Shown here: in pieces, positions 33,764 through 46,399 of the stretch
Numbering within the stretch: position 1 is the first letter of the stretch
Layout: each line of letters opens with the position of its first letter
DNA from: Tamarix chinensis
Taxonomy: Eukaryota > Streptophyta > Magnoliopsida > Caryophyllales > Tamaricaceae
Reading direction: 5' to 3'
Assembly: GCA_030549775.1 (NCBI GenBank)
Contig: CM060181.1
Span: forward strand, 55,413,201 to 55,477,200
DNA: 64,000 nucleotides
Made by a program: the position numbers and the translations under genes
Notes under the pieces: generated by a model
Database searches by the model: none
The model's input: only the letters and a program-made list of their open reading frames with translations
Told to the model about the DNA's origin: nothing

Positions 33764-35514
33764 ACTTCTCATTTTTTTGTTCACCTATACTTATAAATTG
33801 AAGCATATAAAAATCAAGAGGAATTTTCTTTGGTTGTAACGGGGATAATGTCACAGGTAGGGTAAATTTTAGGATTATAGTGCAAGGTCTATTGCTAGTG
33901 CAGCACACAAATTTCACAATTTCAACTCTTTATGATTTTCAACTTCACCTTCTCTTTAATGAATTTTATGCCTCCAATCATCACCTCCTATACTACTAGA
34001 ATCTACTAGAAATTTATTCATTTATTCTTTTGTTTTCTTCACTTGAGTTATGTTTCACTTAGTAGGTGCGTTTTACACTCTGTCCTACTTAGCACAAGGA
34101 TTTAGTGATTTCAAAATCTACCACTTGCTTTCCACATCGGTACCTCAAGTGTGTGGGTGTGTCTATCTATCTATCTATCTATCTATATATATATAAATAT
34201 AGCAAGAGAGAGAGAGAGAGAGAGAGAGATACACACACACACAAAATCTTGAGTTCAACTACATAAATAGCTCATTACCAAATACAGCTCCATTAACCAT
34301 ACACTGAGGGATAAGATATGATATAGAAAATTAGCTATGTGTGTAGTTCAAATATTAAGAAAATAGGATTAAAAGCTCAATTAGATTGTGTAAAGGAAAA
34401 ATTATAACAGGTAGGCTATTTGGCTAAGCAGTTAACAAGAAGAAAATTTTTCGTTTATCATCTTAATGTCAACAATAGTTTCATATAGCCTTGATGAGAA
34501 TAATGAAAAGTTCTAGTTTCACACACTAATAAATAATTGTGCATAAGAATGAAAATTATACTAGATAAAAATTATATCCATCAATAAGGCTCAAAAGTTC
34601 ACCAACTTTTATTTCTCTTAGGTTAATTTCTTTTTCATTTTAATGATTACTATCAATTTTTCATGTTTAAGTTCTTCAATAGTGAGATGCAACTAAAATA
34701 TTAAAATCTTTTTTCTCTTTTATAAAAGCATATTGTGACAAAATTATCCCCAGCTACACATGTATACTAAGGCTATCAAATAGAGATTTCTTTCATTTTC
34801 TATTCTCAAGGTGTCATCTCTTAGGCTTTTTATTACTTTTTTTCTAATAAAAATAAAATGATGTCACTAAAAAATAAAAGTACACTAAAAAATAATAAAA
34901 TAAATATCATGCACTCTTAAAAATAAATAATATAAAATAATGTAAAAAAAGAGAATAAAATGATAAAGTGGCAAAACATAAACAAAATAAATATAGTACC
35001 TCCCCTGTGCTTAGAATAGGCATTATCCTCAATAAGTGGATCATAGAAATAAAAAGCAGAGGAAGGGTAGGGCTTATTAGGGATGAGGGCAAGAGGGATT
35101 GTAAGTGTCAAATTTAAAATCATACTTCAAAATCCTCCACTTAATGTTCTCTATATAACATTTTGAGTTGGTGCCCATTAATTTTTGGCATGCCTTAACA
35201 CTTTTGAGATAATAAAGTAATGATGTAGCGTAGCTTTATATTCTTTTAGATCTCGAATAATATTATATTCCTATAAAGATATAATTTCATTGGCAATGAT
35301 GACAAGAAGAGTTTGACTATCCCCTAAAAATGCATATTTCATAACATTGAGTAAGGGTTTCTACTCCCCTTCTGGATCCTTGTCTAGAGATGGAAGGGGT
35401 TTGTGTTTCATAATAGGTAATTCAACATACTCCCCTATGTTATTTGAATAAGATCTAGAAGTGTAAGCACATTTCTATATTTCCTTATTAAAATCAAAAT
35501 TTCCTTTTAAATCC
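33764..35514 (-). mobile_element. 3' internal region of B (no recognised gene)
   Basis: Non-coding, AT-rich. It corresponds to A's 14250-15600 region, with the internal polypurine-like motif (TTGAGGATAATGCC then AAGCACAGGGGAGGTAC) at about 35035-34985. Between protease and this region no reverse transcriptase or integrase can be read, so B lacks most of pol. The overlapping frames at 34907-35123 are low-complexity hydrophobic translations. Confidence 0.65.
34143..34245. repeat. Compound microsatellite (CTAT)n-(AT)n-(GA)n-(CA)n
   Basis: Four adjoining simple repeats in about 100 bp inside B: CTAT units (34149-34180), a TA run, a GA run (34206-34229) and an AC run. Confidence 0.9.
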
Positions 35515-36080
35515 TCATAAAAATCTATTTCTAATAGATATGTAAGAACAATTTACTAGATCACTACTTGTTAATTCAACAAATTGTACAGACAAAGTGT
35601 TAGTTACATCCACCTTAGAAACATATTCACAATTATTAGTATACCTCATGAAGTTAACAATATTAAAACAAATTGTTTTCCCATAAAATTCCATAGTAAG
35701 AACCCCATTATACATATTAGTTTTAGTTTGAGAAGTTTTTAGAAATGGTCTTCCTAATAGAATAGGAGAAGGGTTAGGGGATCCATCATCTTGCATGTTT
35801 ATAACATAAAAATCAACATAAAAAATAAGTTCATTCACATGAATTATAACATCCTCTATCACCCTATTAGGATATACGGTAGATCTATCAGCTCATTGGA
35901 TCATTACATGAGTCTCTTTAAGGGGTCCTGGACTTAGGGAATTAAAAATAGATGAAGCTATGAAATTTATGGAGTCTCCTAAGTCTAGAATGCATTTTTC
36001 ATGACTTATGTTTCCAATTTTATTAGGATTAGTAAAAATACCAAGATCCTTGCACTTAGGTAGGATTTTCCCTTGTAAAA
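35515..36080 (-). pseudogene. Protease of element B (Athila type)
   Basis: Minus-strand reading CILDLGDSINFIASSIFNSL carries the aspartic-protease DLG(A)S motif with Asp replacing the Ala. Then come RVIEDVIIHVNELIFYVDFY, SPNPSPILLGRPFLKT and VLTMEFYGKTICFNI. The ILLGRPFLKT...LTMEF signature is characteristic of Athila-group protease. The open frame 35515-35862 is the real remnant. Upstream GKILPKCKDLGIFTNPNKIG fits the usual linker. Confidence 0.88.
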
Positions 36081-37938
36081 TTGTAGACGTATACTCCTCA
36101 CACTAACTTTTTCATTCCCTCTCAATTATTTCTTGTTAGTGCACAAATATTTTTAAAAATTTTGTACCTAGGCGCTTTTTTATTGCATCTATCAAGAGAA
36201 TGTTTACCTCCACCTTCTTAAAAATTTCTAATGTCTCCTTTTCATTTTCTTATTTCTTACCCATAGCTAACTAGCTAGGAAAAGGTGCAATGGGTTTATA
36301 AGGGTTAGGAGAATTTTTTATAGTTACCTTAGAAGGTTTTTCTTTGATCACTCCTGATACATTCTTTGATTCTTTCTCTTCTTAGTTTAACCCTTGATAA
36401 TCTTTAAATAGCTTTGGATCACCTAATTGTTTTCCACTTCTAATGTTTATAGCACTCACATTTTATCTTAGATTCCTCTATATTTAGATGGATAACTTTG
36501 ATGAACTTTGTGCTAGTAATTTACCTACAAAATTTGCCAACTTACTTATCCGACTTTCTAAGTTCTTTAGCCGATTTCTTGTTTCTTGTTGAAATTGAAG
36601 GGTGTTAGTGGCTAAAGATTTAACTATATCCTCTAATATTATTTCAATATATGGCTTTGATACTAGTGGTTGAGGACCCTAAACAAATGATGAGTTTTGT
36701 CGATTTTGAGGAGTAGGATAGAATCTAAGGGATTAGGTATGCCCTTTTTCATTTTGGTATAATGGTGGTCTTTGATTATTCCCATATCTTAGGTTAGGAT
36801 GATCCCTCCATCCTTGGTTATATGTTAGGGCATAGGGATCATACTTAGGGTTTCCTTTGAAGTCCACCTATGGAATTAACGTGTTCCTCATCTTGCAAAG
36901 TGGTACATGCATCAGTAGCATAAGTTACATATGAATAAATTCCACATACTTGAGCAAATACTCCCCTTTTCACCACATTTTCTACTAAGGAAGTCAAATT
37001 GTTTAATTTTTCATTAAGTTATATTATGCTTATCTCCTTTACATGGTACATGAAGAGGTATTATGTCTAGTACAAAAGTATAGGGAATTAGACACCATAT
37101 TAGATATTAGCATCCTAACCTCAATTAGGGTCTTATTTACAAATGCTCCGCCACTGGCAAAATTTATCATATTATGGTCTATGGGTATTAATCCTTCATA
37201 GAAAAATATTATATTAATAATTAGTTGATAAGTTTATGGATAGAACAACTACCACATATTTCCTTAAATCTTTCCCAATATTTATGTTAAGACTCTCCAC
37301 TATCTTTTACATAACCATATATTTCTTTTCTAATATTCATAGCCCTAGATGATGGAAGGTACTTTCTAGAAATAATTTTTGCATGTGAACCCAAATGTTA
37401 ACAAATCCATTAGGTAAATCATATAACCACTCCTTTGTAAAATCATTTAAAGAAATAGGAAAAGCTTTTATTTTAAGTTGATCTACACTTTCTCTTATTG
37501 GTTTATACCAAAACAAGCTATATGAAAATCCTTGAGAAATTTGTTCAGATCAATAATGTAGCTTGATCTAGAAGAGCTAATATCTTGAAAACCTGTAAAA
37601 ATAGGAAGCACACATATTATTCCAAGTCTAGTCTCATACTCATGATGTTCATCAAGATAATTAATCTAAAGAATATCAGGATTAAAAGTGGGAGCTACAA
37701 ACTCCTTCAAAATTTGGTTCGCCATCAATTATTTAATAATTTTATCCCAATTATCTTTGATGCTATCTTCAAATGATGATAAGCTTTCACTGAAAGGAAA
37801 ATGAATAGTATAAATGTATTTCAATTGCCTTCGAGTTTTGTTCACCACCGAAGAGGAAGAATTAGGATCCACTGATTGAATAAGTTTATGATTGTTTTCA
37901 CTAACAAATACTTTCAAATGTGGCTTCCTATTGGACAT
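36081..37938 (-). pseudogene. Gag and gag-pol linker of element B (Athila type, strongly decayed)
   Basis: The frame 37729-37938 starts the region (MSNRKPHLKVFVSE). Further on, LKEFVAPTFNPD, GIICVLPIFTGFQDI, NKFLKDFHIACF, FLFL and LMDLLTFGF fit the Athila gag pattern (LP.F.G...EDP..HLKEFH..C). Then comes a knuckle-like CGIYSYVTYATDAC, and a charged linker (ENEKETLEIFKKVEVNIPLI, about 36180-36260) before the protease. Many frameshifts. The second gag lineage of Athila-like elements, clearly different from A's. Confidence 0.75.
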
Positions 37939-38025
37939 CCAGAAGAAGAAGAAAATTGAGTTATAGTTAGAAAAAGAGATAATTTAAAAAAAAAAGATAA
38001 TAAAAATATGAACTAAAGTTGCCAA

Positions 38026-38043
38026 TTGCAGATAATGGTGCCA
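38026..38043 (-). promoter_or_regulatory. Probable primer binding site of B
   Basis: Minus strand TGGCACCATTATCTGCAA followed by TTGGCAAC. The first half agrees with the Asp-tRNA type site (TGGCGCCGTT...); the second half has decayed. Confidence 0.6.
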
Positions 38044-39645
38044 AATTTTCATTTTTAGTCATAAACAAGCCTAATGAAACCCTCAACATACATGTAAATA
38101 GTAAGTAGTAAGTAAGGGTCAATCCTATGAAGACTCTAATGTAATTGGTATATTTCTATCATCATATAAATTCCCCTATTTATGAAATTAGGAAAAAAAA
38201 TAACTAATAATTAAAACAATTAAAACTAGCAATTAAAATAATAACTAACTAATAATAATGAGATAATAGAGGTTAGAGGACATATTCAACATAATGATAT
38301 CAATCGATCATCAAATAAAATGGTTATGAAGTATTTCTAATGTTAACTTATAAAAGCTCACAGAAGTCTACTTCCTAGCATCCTTTTATGCAAACAAACC
38401 AAGGTTTGCTTATGATTTATTGCCTAACCAATTAATAACCTAGGATAAGATATCTACATTTAATTAATGGTTGCATTAATAATTAGGGAGTAGCTAACTA
38501 GAACCATAATTATAGTATGCTCGAATTATGTAATTATAAAGATTAATAAACATAGATTAAATTAATATCTTTCTTTAGAAATTAACCAACCTATTTGCTA
38601 ATAGGGGATGTATATGTTGACAATTATATATTATTTATACTATCCTAGCATCTAATTAGTACTCAAAGTAATCAGGTGTCCAATCTATATAAAGTCCTAA
38701 TCTTAGATTGGTGATCATTAAACTCAATTTATTAATCTAATAATAATTAATTTCAATTTATATCTCATGATTAATTAGCCCGTAAGCTTCAATTATCCTC
38801 CTACACTATACTAATCAAGCCTATCATATTATTAAAACCTAAAAAAGCATATTTTGAACACATAAAAATCATAACTTTAATAAATATAAAGAAAAAAGTA
38901 ACAAAGATTAAATTAAACTAAACTAAATCACAAACTCAATTAATTAAACTAGTAACAAAATTTCATTAAACACAATAATAAGTACAAAACAAATAAATGG
39001 AAAAAAAGGAAAGAAAGAACTTAGAATATTGCAGAATGAAAAATATTGTATGATCTCCAATCCTTCGAATATAGTAATTAACTAACCAAATCTAACTAAA
39101 GAAACCCTAATGGTTTAGAAAAATAAAAATGAAGTCGAAGTTTTGACGAAAATGCTCTTCAATGTTCTATTTGACCTAATATATGTTATATATATGGACA
39201 AAAGGTCGTACAAATCAAATTCAAATTATGGAAAAAATACAGTACATATTAGTAAATATGATGCACCCATATTTTTTCTTTAATGCCACACTTATGGGAA
39301 GAATTAATGGAGCGTGTGAGAGGAGAACCAAGAAAATACGAGCAGTATTTGCATAACTATAGGGCCCTATATTTACTATTTACTCATCATCTTCTCTTTA
39401 TTTTTTTCACATGACATCTTTTTTAAGGTCTTTCATTATGGTACATCCATATTTACATGACTCCAAGCTTGAATTTCATATTGTGCATATTTTTCTTCGT
39501 TCTTAGCCTAAATTAGCTTAATTTTATCTTTTTCTTCAAAACTAGGATAATAGGAAAAAACTCGAGAAAGGGTTAAATTGTCATAATAAATCTAAAAATT
39601 TGGGTCAAAATATGACAAATAATTTTATAGAATATGCACCTATCA
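38044..39645 (-). mobile_element. 5' LTR of element B
   Basis: Ends in plus-strand CCTATCA (39639-39645), i.e. sense start TGATAGG, and aligns along its length with 10478-12014. It has about 70 bp near 39290-39360 (GGAAGAATTAATGGAGCG...) that the other copy lacks. One arm of the sister copy's palindrome is present at about 39208. Confidence 0.75.
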
Positions 39646-40917
39646 AATATATAAAAACCCTAACTATGGCATGTGTCATTATCAAAAAAATATCTACAGC
39701 CTCTAATTATGTATAACCCTAATATAACTCCACTAAAACCACCACAAAATAACCTTAGAATCAAGGTTAATACATATTTAGAAATTATAAAAAAAAATAA
39801 GTAAAATATAGTATAAAGGAGGATGGAACATGGAGAAAAATAGAAGAAAATAGAGTTACATAAAGCTTGAACTAGCAGCAAAAGTACTTGGTGCAACAGT
39901 GGGGGTGAAACATCCAATAATCATGTAGCTAGGTGGTGTTGTTTGAGCTCCTCACAATGATAAAAGGTGCATCATGAAGGGTGACGTTGGTGGGGTGTGT
40001 GGTATGAAGTCTTGACATTAGTGGGGCAAAGTAGTGTAAAGGCTTGATGTTGGTGGGGGTAGAGTGAAATAAAGTTGTGGTGTATTTAGGGTGGTTGCAG
40101 CATGAGGTTGTGGTGGGTGATTTGTGTTACTATTTCATGCAACAAGAGGTATTGAGGGTCAGATTGTCACATAGGGGGACTTGAGTAGCGGGAGGCTTTG
40201 ATGATGCAAAGGTAGGGTTATATGAGGTTGTATTGACTATTTAAAACTATATTGGATGAAAATGGTGAACAAACAATGAATGAAATGCATAGGAGTTGAG
40301 CAAAGGGAGAAGGAGTATGGGGAAAGTTTGTGAGATGTAAAATGAAGTAATAATAGAGAGGAGGGATATTTATAGATGGAATAACGGTGAGATGCATGAG
40401 CAAAATGGTGTAAGGATTGGGCATTATTTGGTTCTTTTATGTGACACAGACTAGAGAAGGAAGGGATGGGGTGTATTAGCTGGTGCAGCTAGGGTGTAGA
40501 GGCTTGCAAGGGAAAGAAATAAAGCCATGTGAGGAAGGATATTTCATGGCTAAAAGGGGAAGAAAGGGAGAGGAGATTAGGATGGGGAATCGGCAAAAAG
40601 AAAATGGAAAAGGTAAAAGAAAATAGAAAAGGGATAAAGAAAAAGGGAAAAGGGGAAAGGGGGAAAGGTTTAAGGATTGGAATTAGGTTTAAATTCAAGA
40701 TTAGGTAATTAGGGTAAAATTAATTTATTAATAATTTGAGTTTAGTGTTAGGTTAAAATATTAATTACCCAAAATTAAGATTAGATTAAAATATTAATTA
40801 TTTAATATTAGAGTTAGATAAAATTTAGGATTTTATAACTAGGGCCATTAATAAAATAAAACACCAAGCCCAACTCAAGGCTTAAGTGAACTAGGCTCAA
40901 TCTTAGGGCCTATTATA
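39646..40917 (-). mobile_element. Right fragment of LTR K
   Basis: Starts directly after B with AAAAACCCTAACTATGG. It then has the purine-rich block (39780-40690) and an AT-rich tail with GGTTAAAATATTAATTA repeats, as in LTR H. Minus-strand frames at 39660-39917 and 40218-40698 are translations of the block. The end at about 40917 is tentative. Confidence 0.55.
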
Positions 40918-40969
40918 GTCTTTAAGCATTGGTATTATATACAAATGTGTATAAGAAAAAAAAAGAAAC

Positions 40970-41100
40970 TTTAGAGTGATGGCTTATTGGTTCTAGGCTG
41001 TTGATGTGAAAATGTTTGAGTTCAAATCCACCTTTTACAATTTTACACTAGTAGTTAGTGACCTTATTATTATATATTGTAACAACACTTTAGTCATCAT
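40970..41100 (+). mobile_element. Possible tRNA-derived SINE
   Basis: A-box-like TGGCTTATTGG (40980-40990) and B-box-like GTTCAAATC (41020-41028) are 29 bp apart and flanked by GAGTGA and CACCTTTT, as in the tRNA-like heads of plant SINEs. No cloverleaf can be completed and no target duplication or oligo-T/A tail is certain. A degenerate tRNA pseudogene is the alternative. Confidence 0.4.
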
Positions 41101-41637
41101 ACATACAAATTTAGTACACTGATAGTATGCTTTTTTATTTATGTTTTAACAAAACTCTCTAGTATTATACTCAACATTACACTAATTTATAATATTATTT
41201 GGTTTTCATTTCACATGTGTGTATTTACATATATTTGTAAAGATAATAATTTTTCATACCTTGTTTTTAAATTACTAAAATTGTAAAATATTTTGTTATA
41301 TCTCATGTTTTCATAGTTTTAAAGTATTTTTTTGTTTGATCATGATTATTTTATTTTTCTTGTACATTTTTTAAAGCTTTTATAAGAAAATAAATATTTT
41401 AAATTTTTAATAGAGAATAAAAATTCCAATATAATTATCAAAAGATTGAAATATTATCAAGTTGAATTAGAAATGACACAATAGTAAATTTATTTTATTT
41501 TATTTTATTTTATTTATCTCAGATAAAAAAATATGCAATAGTATTAAATTAACAAAAACTAAAAGTGTATACATTTACACGTTTGCATTGTTTGGATAGT
41601 TATATAGTGGACATTAGATATTTCTTACCATTAGTTG
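41101..41637. other. AT-rich spacer with (TTTTA)n
   Basis: AT-rich sequence; a TTTTATTTTATTTTATTTTA run lies at about 41490-41515. No gene seen. May contain the outer part of the Copia LTR if that LTR is longer than called. Confidence 0.6.
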
Positions 41638-41802
41638 TTAGTTGTTAATCTATTTCCTAAGTTGTTAGAGCTAATTTGTTAGATTTGGTTATGATAAAGC
41701 TACATAAATCATTATAATTATGTACTATGGATTCTTAGTTAATATAATCATTCTTTTTATCATGACATTATCTCTGGTCTCCATATTTTTTTTTCCTCCA
41801 CA
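41638..41802 (+). mobile_element. 5' LTR (3' part at least) of a Copia element
   Basis: TGTACTATGGATTCTTAGTTAATATAATC-type sequence, then TTTTTCCTCCACA immediately before a primer site, is the usual end of a plant Copia LTR. The start is uncertain: TGTTAGTTGTTAATC at about 41638 gives a very short LTR of 165 bp; a longer LTR is possible. Confidence 0.55.
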
Positions 41803-41814
41803 TGTTATCAAAGC
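41803..41814 (+). promoter_or_regulatory. Primer binding site of the Copia element
   Basis: TGTTATCAAAGC, two mismatches from the initiator-Met complement TGGTATCAGAGC, directly after the LTR. Confidence 0.65.
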
Positions 41815-41878
41815 TTCAATCTCCTATCAATTTAATCAATCACTTCCCAAGTTCATCCATCATTCAATATCCAGTCAT

Positions 41879-42035
41879 GAATACTAATGAGAATCTCAAT
41901 CAACTGCACCTCTTACTTAGAGTTGATCTTTTTCCTCTAATATTGATCATTACCTATGTTTACACCCTTTGGGCCGTTCTAATCTTCTACTTATATCAAA
42001 TTAGTTTGAAGGTTTTGGTGATGTTTCTTAGAGAA
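41879..42035 (+). pseudogene. Copia gag, 5' part, cut by LTR E
   Basis: Begins ATGAATACTAATGAGAATC (MNTNENLNQ). Near the end, with a frameshift, LISN, stop, FEGFGDVS, stop, then RR. Joining across E at the duplicated GAGAA continues as SMKIALNA, the conserved W.RSM..AL.. stretch of Copia gag; the Trp is now TAG. The join therefore shows one gene split by E. Confidence 0.75.
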
Positions 42036-45000
42036 TATAACACCCTCAAAATTTACTATTAAAAAATTTTATTTTAATTAAAATTTAGCGAAAGCAAAAA
42101 AACAAACAAATACCATGAATTTTAGGGATATTACCGCCACACTTAGTACCAAACTGGAAGGCTAAAAGAAACACTATATGATTCAAAAAAATTCATTTTC
42201 ATTTAAACTAGAGTAGCTCATTAAAGACGTTATCAGGATTAAACCCACTTATGGTGGTTACAAAAATAAGGACTAAATTTAAATAACAAAAGGGATGGTG
42301 AAAGTGTGAAACCCTAAAGGTTCCTGGATAATCCTTACACTCTTTCCTGTTGCCCACTTGAATAGCACCTACAATGGACCTACAAGGAACACTATCCATT
42401 GAATAGGCAGGAGCCCACGAATGAAATTCTTCAGTACTATGATACTAAGTAACCCTTTTAAAACAAACTAAAAAGCAGACCTACATGCAACACATCATGT
42501 ATAAATAGTATAAAATGATAACATATAGACACAACATCCACGTACTTAGCAATTCCATCACATACCCAAGCAGGGACAAGCACTAAAGCCAAGTTCATGT
42601 CATATCAATAGATCATAACGTGAAATCAGTACTTTTGATTATAAGCCATTAATTAATCATTATTCAATTATTGTATTTGAATTATATCCATGTAAGTCCG
42701 GAAACCCCACTGTTATAGCCAGTGGACCGAAAACATATAGGGCAACATGCAATTGACCACTATTCTTCGTTGGTGGATCAGTCTCCAGGGCTCCCTTCAC
42801 CTAACCACTATTATACACCGATGGATCGATCTAGCCCCGACTCACATGGTGCTCCACTTTAAGTGATTAGTACTTTCACATAATTTATTAATATCCAATG
42901 TTTGGTTTATTGAGCTCGGGATCCCCCACTATTATAGTCGGTGGACTAGAAACATACAGGGCAGAACACACCTAACCACTATTATTTATCGGTGGACCGG
43001 TCTAGGCCCAGCTCAATAATCTTTCATTTTACATAATTAGTACTTTCGTAACACTCCCAAAATTCACTAAAAGTTTTCATTTTAATAGAAGGTTCAATGG
43101 AAGCAAGTAAATCAAAACTTGTGAATTTTAGGGATATTAACGCCATGATCAGTACCAGTCCGGCCTTCGTACTCACCACAAGGATAAAGAAGAATTAACA
43201 ACCATCATAATTCCAACTCAAAACAAGGCTTCATAAAAGCATTGAAACATTCTTAAGATAAAAATCAGAGTACGCAGAAAAGAGTTTACAATCCAGCGTA
43301 CATAATTAAAATTTCTCAAAGGGAATAAAGGCTACCGTAAAATAAAAAATAAGTTTGAGTAAACTAGTACAAAATAAAGAAACATAAAAAGTAAATCAGG
43401 CCATGTCACTCCCGATCTCCAAGCCAAGTCCATACTCAACTCTCAGCCCCGCCAAATGCCTCATAGGCATTAAGGGCATTCAAAACAGTATCACCAACCT
43501 ATACAAACTCAAAGGGGCCTTCTACTCGTGGGAATGAGTAGCACCCATAAAACAGGTGGTCAGTAAACTACATATTGCGTAAGGTAACCATGGAACTAAG
43601 CCCAACACACAAAGGCATATAATACAAGCATGGACACATAATAGCATACGACCATTATAGATAAATAAAGGCTATACAAGAATTGATTATTTAATTCTCT
43701 CATCAACACTAATATTACACCATGCTCATTATCAATCCATGCGAGTATGGGAACCCCACTATTTTAGCCGATGGACCAAAAACATACAGGGCAGAATGCT
43801 CCTGACCACTATTATTGCCGGTAGATTGGTCTTCGAGGCAAAGTGCTCCTTGCCACTATTATTTGTCATGGACCAGTCTAGCCCCAACTCTCATAGTGTT
43901 TCACTATAAATACTTAGTGTCTTTCCCATGCCTTATAATAATTATGTTTGGTTCGTTGAGTCATGGAATCCCTCACTATTATAGCCAATGGACTGGAAAC
44001 ATATAGGGCATAATGCTCCTAACCACTATTATTGTCGGTGGATCGATCTCTAGGGTACCCCGGCACCTAGCTGCTATTATTCGCCAGTGGACATGTTTGG
44101 GCCCTCCTCAATAGTCTTCTTCTTTAAATAGTTAGTATCTTATTTGTATCTTATTCGAAAAGTTTTTACCCAAAACATGCATGCCACACACCATCTACTT
44201 TTATTCTCCCAAGAGGGGTATGTCCCATATCTTGAGACCCTGCCCGTCCTAACACACCTTAGCATCCTTACCTCCTTCCTCTTACTCACACTAGAGGTCC
44301 AACTCCTAATTGTGTGGGTCAAGGCCCACTACCTTACACCTCTAAGTCCAATCACAGCCTTACCCTAGGGTTTTCTCCTAAAACCCAAATTGTGGGCCTA
44401 TGTGGCCCACCCTTCTCTACCTCACACAACCAAAGTTGTTTCAATACCCCACACATATCCTCCCTTAGATTCAACCCTCATCCTTTCACTTTGCTCCCCC
44501 AAGTACATGTGTGACAATGAAACCCTAGGTGGCCATACCAAACCCTAGCATCCTTCTTTTCCACATGACACCCTTCAATTTCTCACCTTCCACTCTTACT
44601 TTCCCATGATACCTATAATCACTCTACACATGACATTCCTCCATCCTCATCTCATACTCCACTTACCCTCAATTATTTTTACTTTCACAACCATATTAAA
44701 TTATGCTTTTCCTCCCAAACCCTAGCTAGGTCTCCTATGCACCCTTATACTAACCTATGTACTATTTTTCACCCCAAGCCTCCAATTATCCAAACAACTC
44801 TTCCCTTACCTTACTTACATCTCAAGAAAACTTTTTACACGTAAAGTTCATCCCCGTGTAGGCTCCATCCACCCTATACAAACCCTCTAAATTTCCATGC
44901 AAAACCCTAGAATTCCCATGCAAACCCTAGAATCTCCCATGCGAACCTTAGAATTCCTATGCAATGTTCACCCACTCTTTTATTTTGTTCATAGACTCCT

Positions 45001-45559
45001 GTTATTTTTCCTTTCATGGATCATGAGATATTTAGGTCAATCCTATATCCCTTGGTCAAATCATTTCCCCTTGGTCAACTCACTTCCTTAATTTTCTTTT
45101 ATCATCCTTTCATCCCATATCATTACATTAAATATCCTAGCATGCATGTCCTAAAGGGCCACATCACATAATATCATAATCACAACATATACAAATTATA
45201 TACATGCCATAAGAGAACATATGAGCATAACTCAACTTCAAGTTGTGCTACGCATAAAACAATTATAATGATAATCATAAGATACACAACACAACACGGT
45301 ACATGGCATACAAGGTATACAAGGCACATAACACACATAGGGCCTTAGCTACATCCTTACCTAACACGATATCAGTCTTGGAGCATGCTCCTACGCCTCC
45401 TTAGGGTTTTAACTAGGTTTACTAGTACAAGGAAAAAACTTAGGATTAATTTTCTTCCTACAAAAAATACTATTATTTCTTACTTTATTCTAATATTAGG
45501 GTTACTATTATTAAAAGAAACTTTACAAGTAAAAATAGGGTTTTTATTCTCAAGTTAGC

Positions 45560-45922
45560 CTACTAGGTTATTACTAGTTAAAATAGGTTTATGATAAGTA
45601 TTTATAGCCATATATATATTATTAAAGCTAATAGCTTTATTACTTCTAATAATAGTAATAATACTAGTTGTAGCAAAAATAGTAATCTTAATAATAACAA
45701 TAACAATAATAATACTCAATAGAAACCCTAGTATTATCAAGGTTAAGGCTTATAATAGGGTTAGTAATAAAAATAATAATATAATAATAGTAATATTAAC
45801 AAATAATAATAATATTGCTAAGGATAATACTAATAAAAATAATATTCGAAATAATGATATTTATATGGGCAAGGTTTCAAATTTTTACAAAAGTAATAAT
45901 AGTAATATACTAAGGATAGCAC

Positions 45923-45989
<67 letters not shown>

Positions 45990-46128
45990 GTAATAATGAT
46001 ATTAATGGTGATAGAAATAAGGATAATCATAATATTTATTAAAATATGGTTTAACTTCTTTAAATAATAATAAGATAAATATCCCGAGGCTATATTTAGT
46101 AATAATAATGGTAAAAATAATAGTCATG

Positions 46129-46181
<53 letters not shown>

Positions 46182-46380
46182 TTGCTAATAATAATAATAA
46201 TGTTGATAATAATAATAATAATAATAATAATGATAACAATAATGATAATAATAATAATACGGTTTCCACCCTTCACAATAATAATAGAATTAATATCATG
46301 AGGTTGTAAATAATAATAATAAATATGATAATAAATAATAATAGTAGTAGTAGTAATATAAATACAAATAAAAAGGATAA
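45560..46380 (+). repeat. (TAA)n/(AAT)n microsatellite in LTR G
   Basis: Long AAT runs (about 45927-45988 and 46130-46260) separated by interrupted units. The frame 45830-46030 encodes poly-Leu from this repeat. Same LTR position as in C. Confidence 0.9.
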
Positions 46381-46399
46381 TGTTTGCATAATTAGGATT

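Larger units (their letters stand above)
10478..39645 (-). mobile_element. Athila-like Ty3/gypsy element 'B', interrupted by element A
   Basis: Two related LTRs (10478-12014 and 38044-39645) bound an internal region read right to left: primer-site region, gag, protease, then a long non-coding 3' part that is split by A and resumes at 12015-12397 with the polypurine tract. Reverse transcriptase, RNase H and integrase are not visible, so they were deleted or this was already a defective copy. Both LTRs and the genes are heavily mutated, fitting an older insertion than A and C. Confidence 0.75.
9060..40917 (-). mobile_element. Long LTR 'K', outermost level of the nest, split by element B
   Basis: The left fragment (9060-10477) and right fragment (39646-40917) together show the long-LTR layout. 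The left part carries CCACTATTATT-type units (9310-9450), CATTTTAAGTGATTAAT (about 9481-9497) and a CCCTAATTTCACA...CCCATAAGACTCACAT segment, all of which align by eye with LTR H (59580, 59880). The right part carries the purine block (39780-40690) and AT-rich end. Left terminus not found. The right terminus near 40917 (CCTATTATA, decayed GGTATTACA) is tentative. No target duplication established. Confidence 0.5.

Noticed and set aside
41879..42062. Short plus-strand gene 41802-42062 as an independent protein
   Set aside because: It begins at the Copia primer site and ends inside LTR E; it is part of a split gag region.
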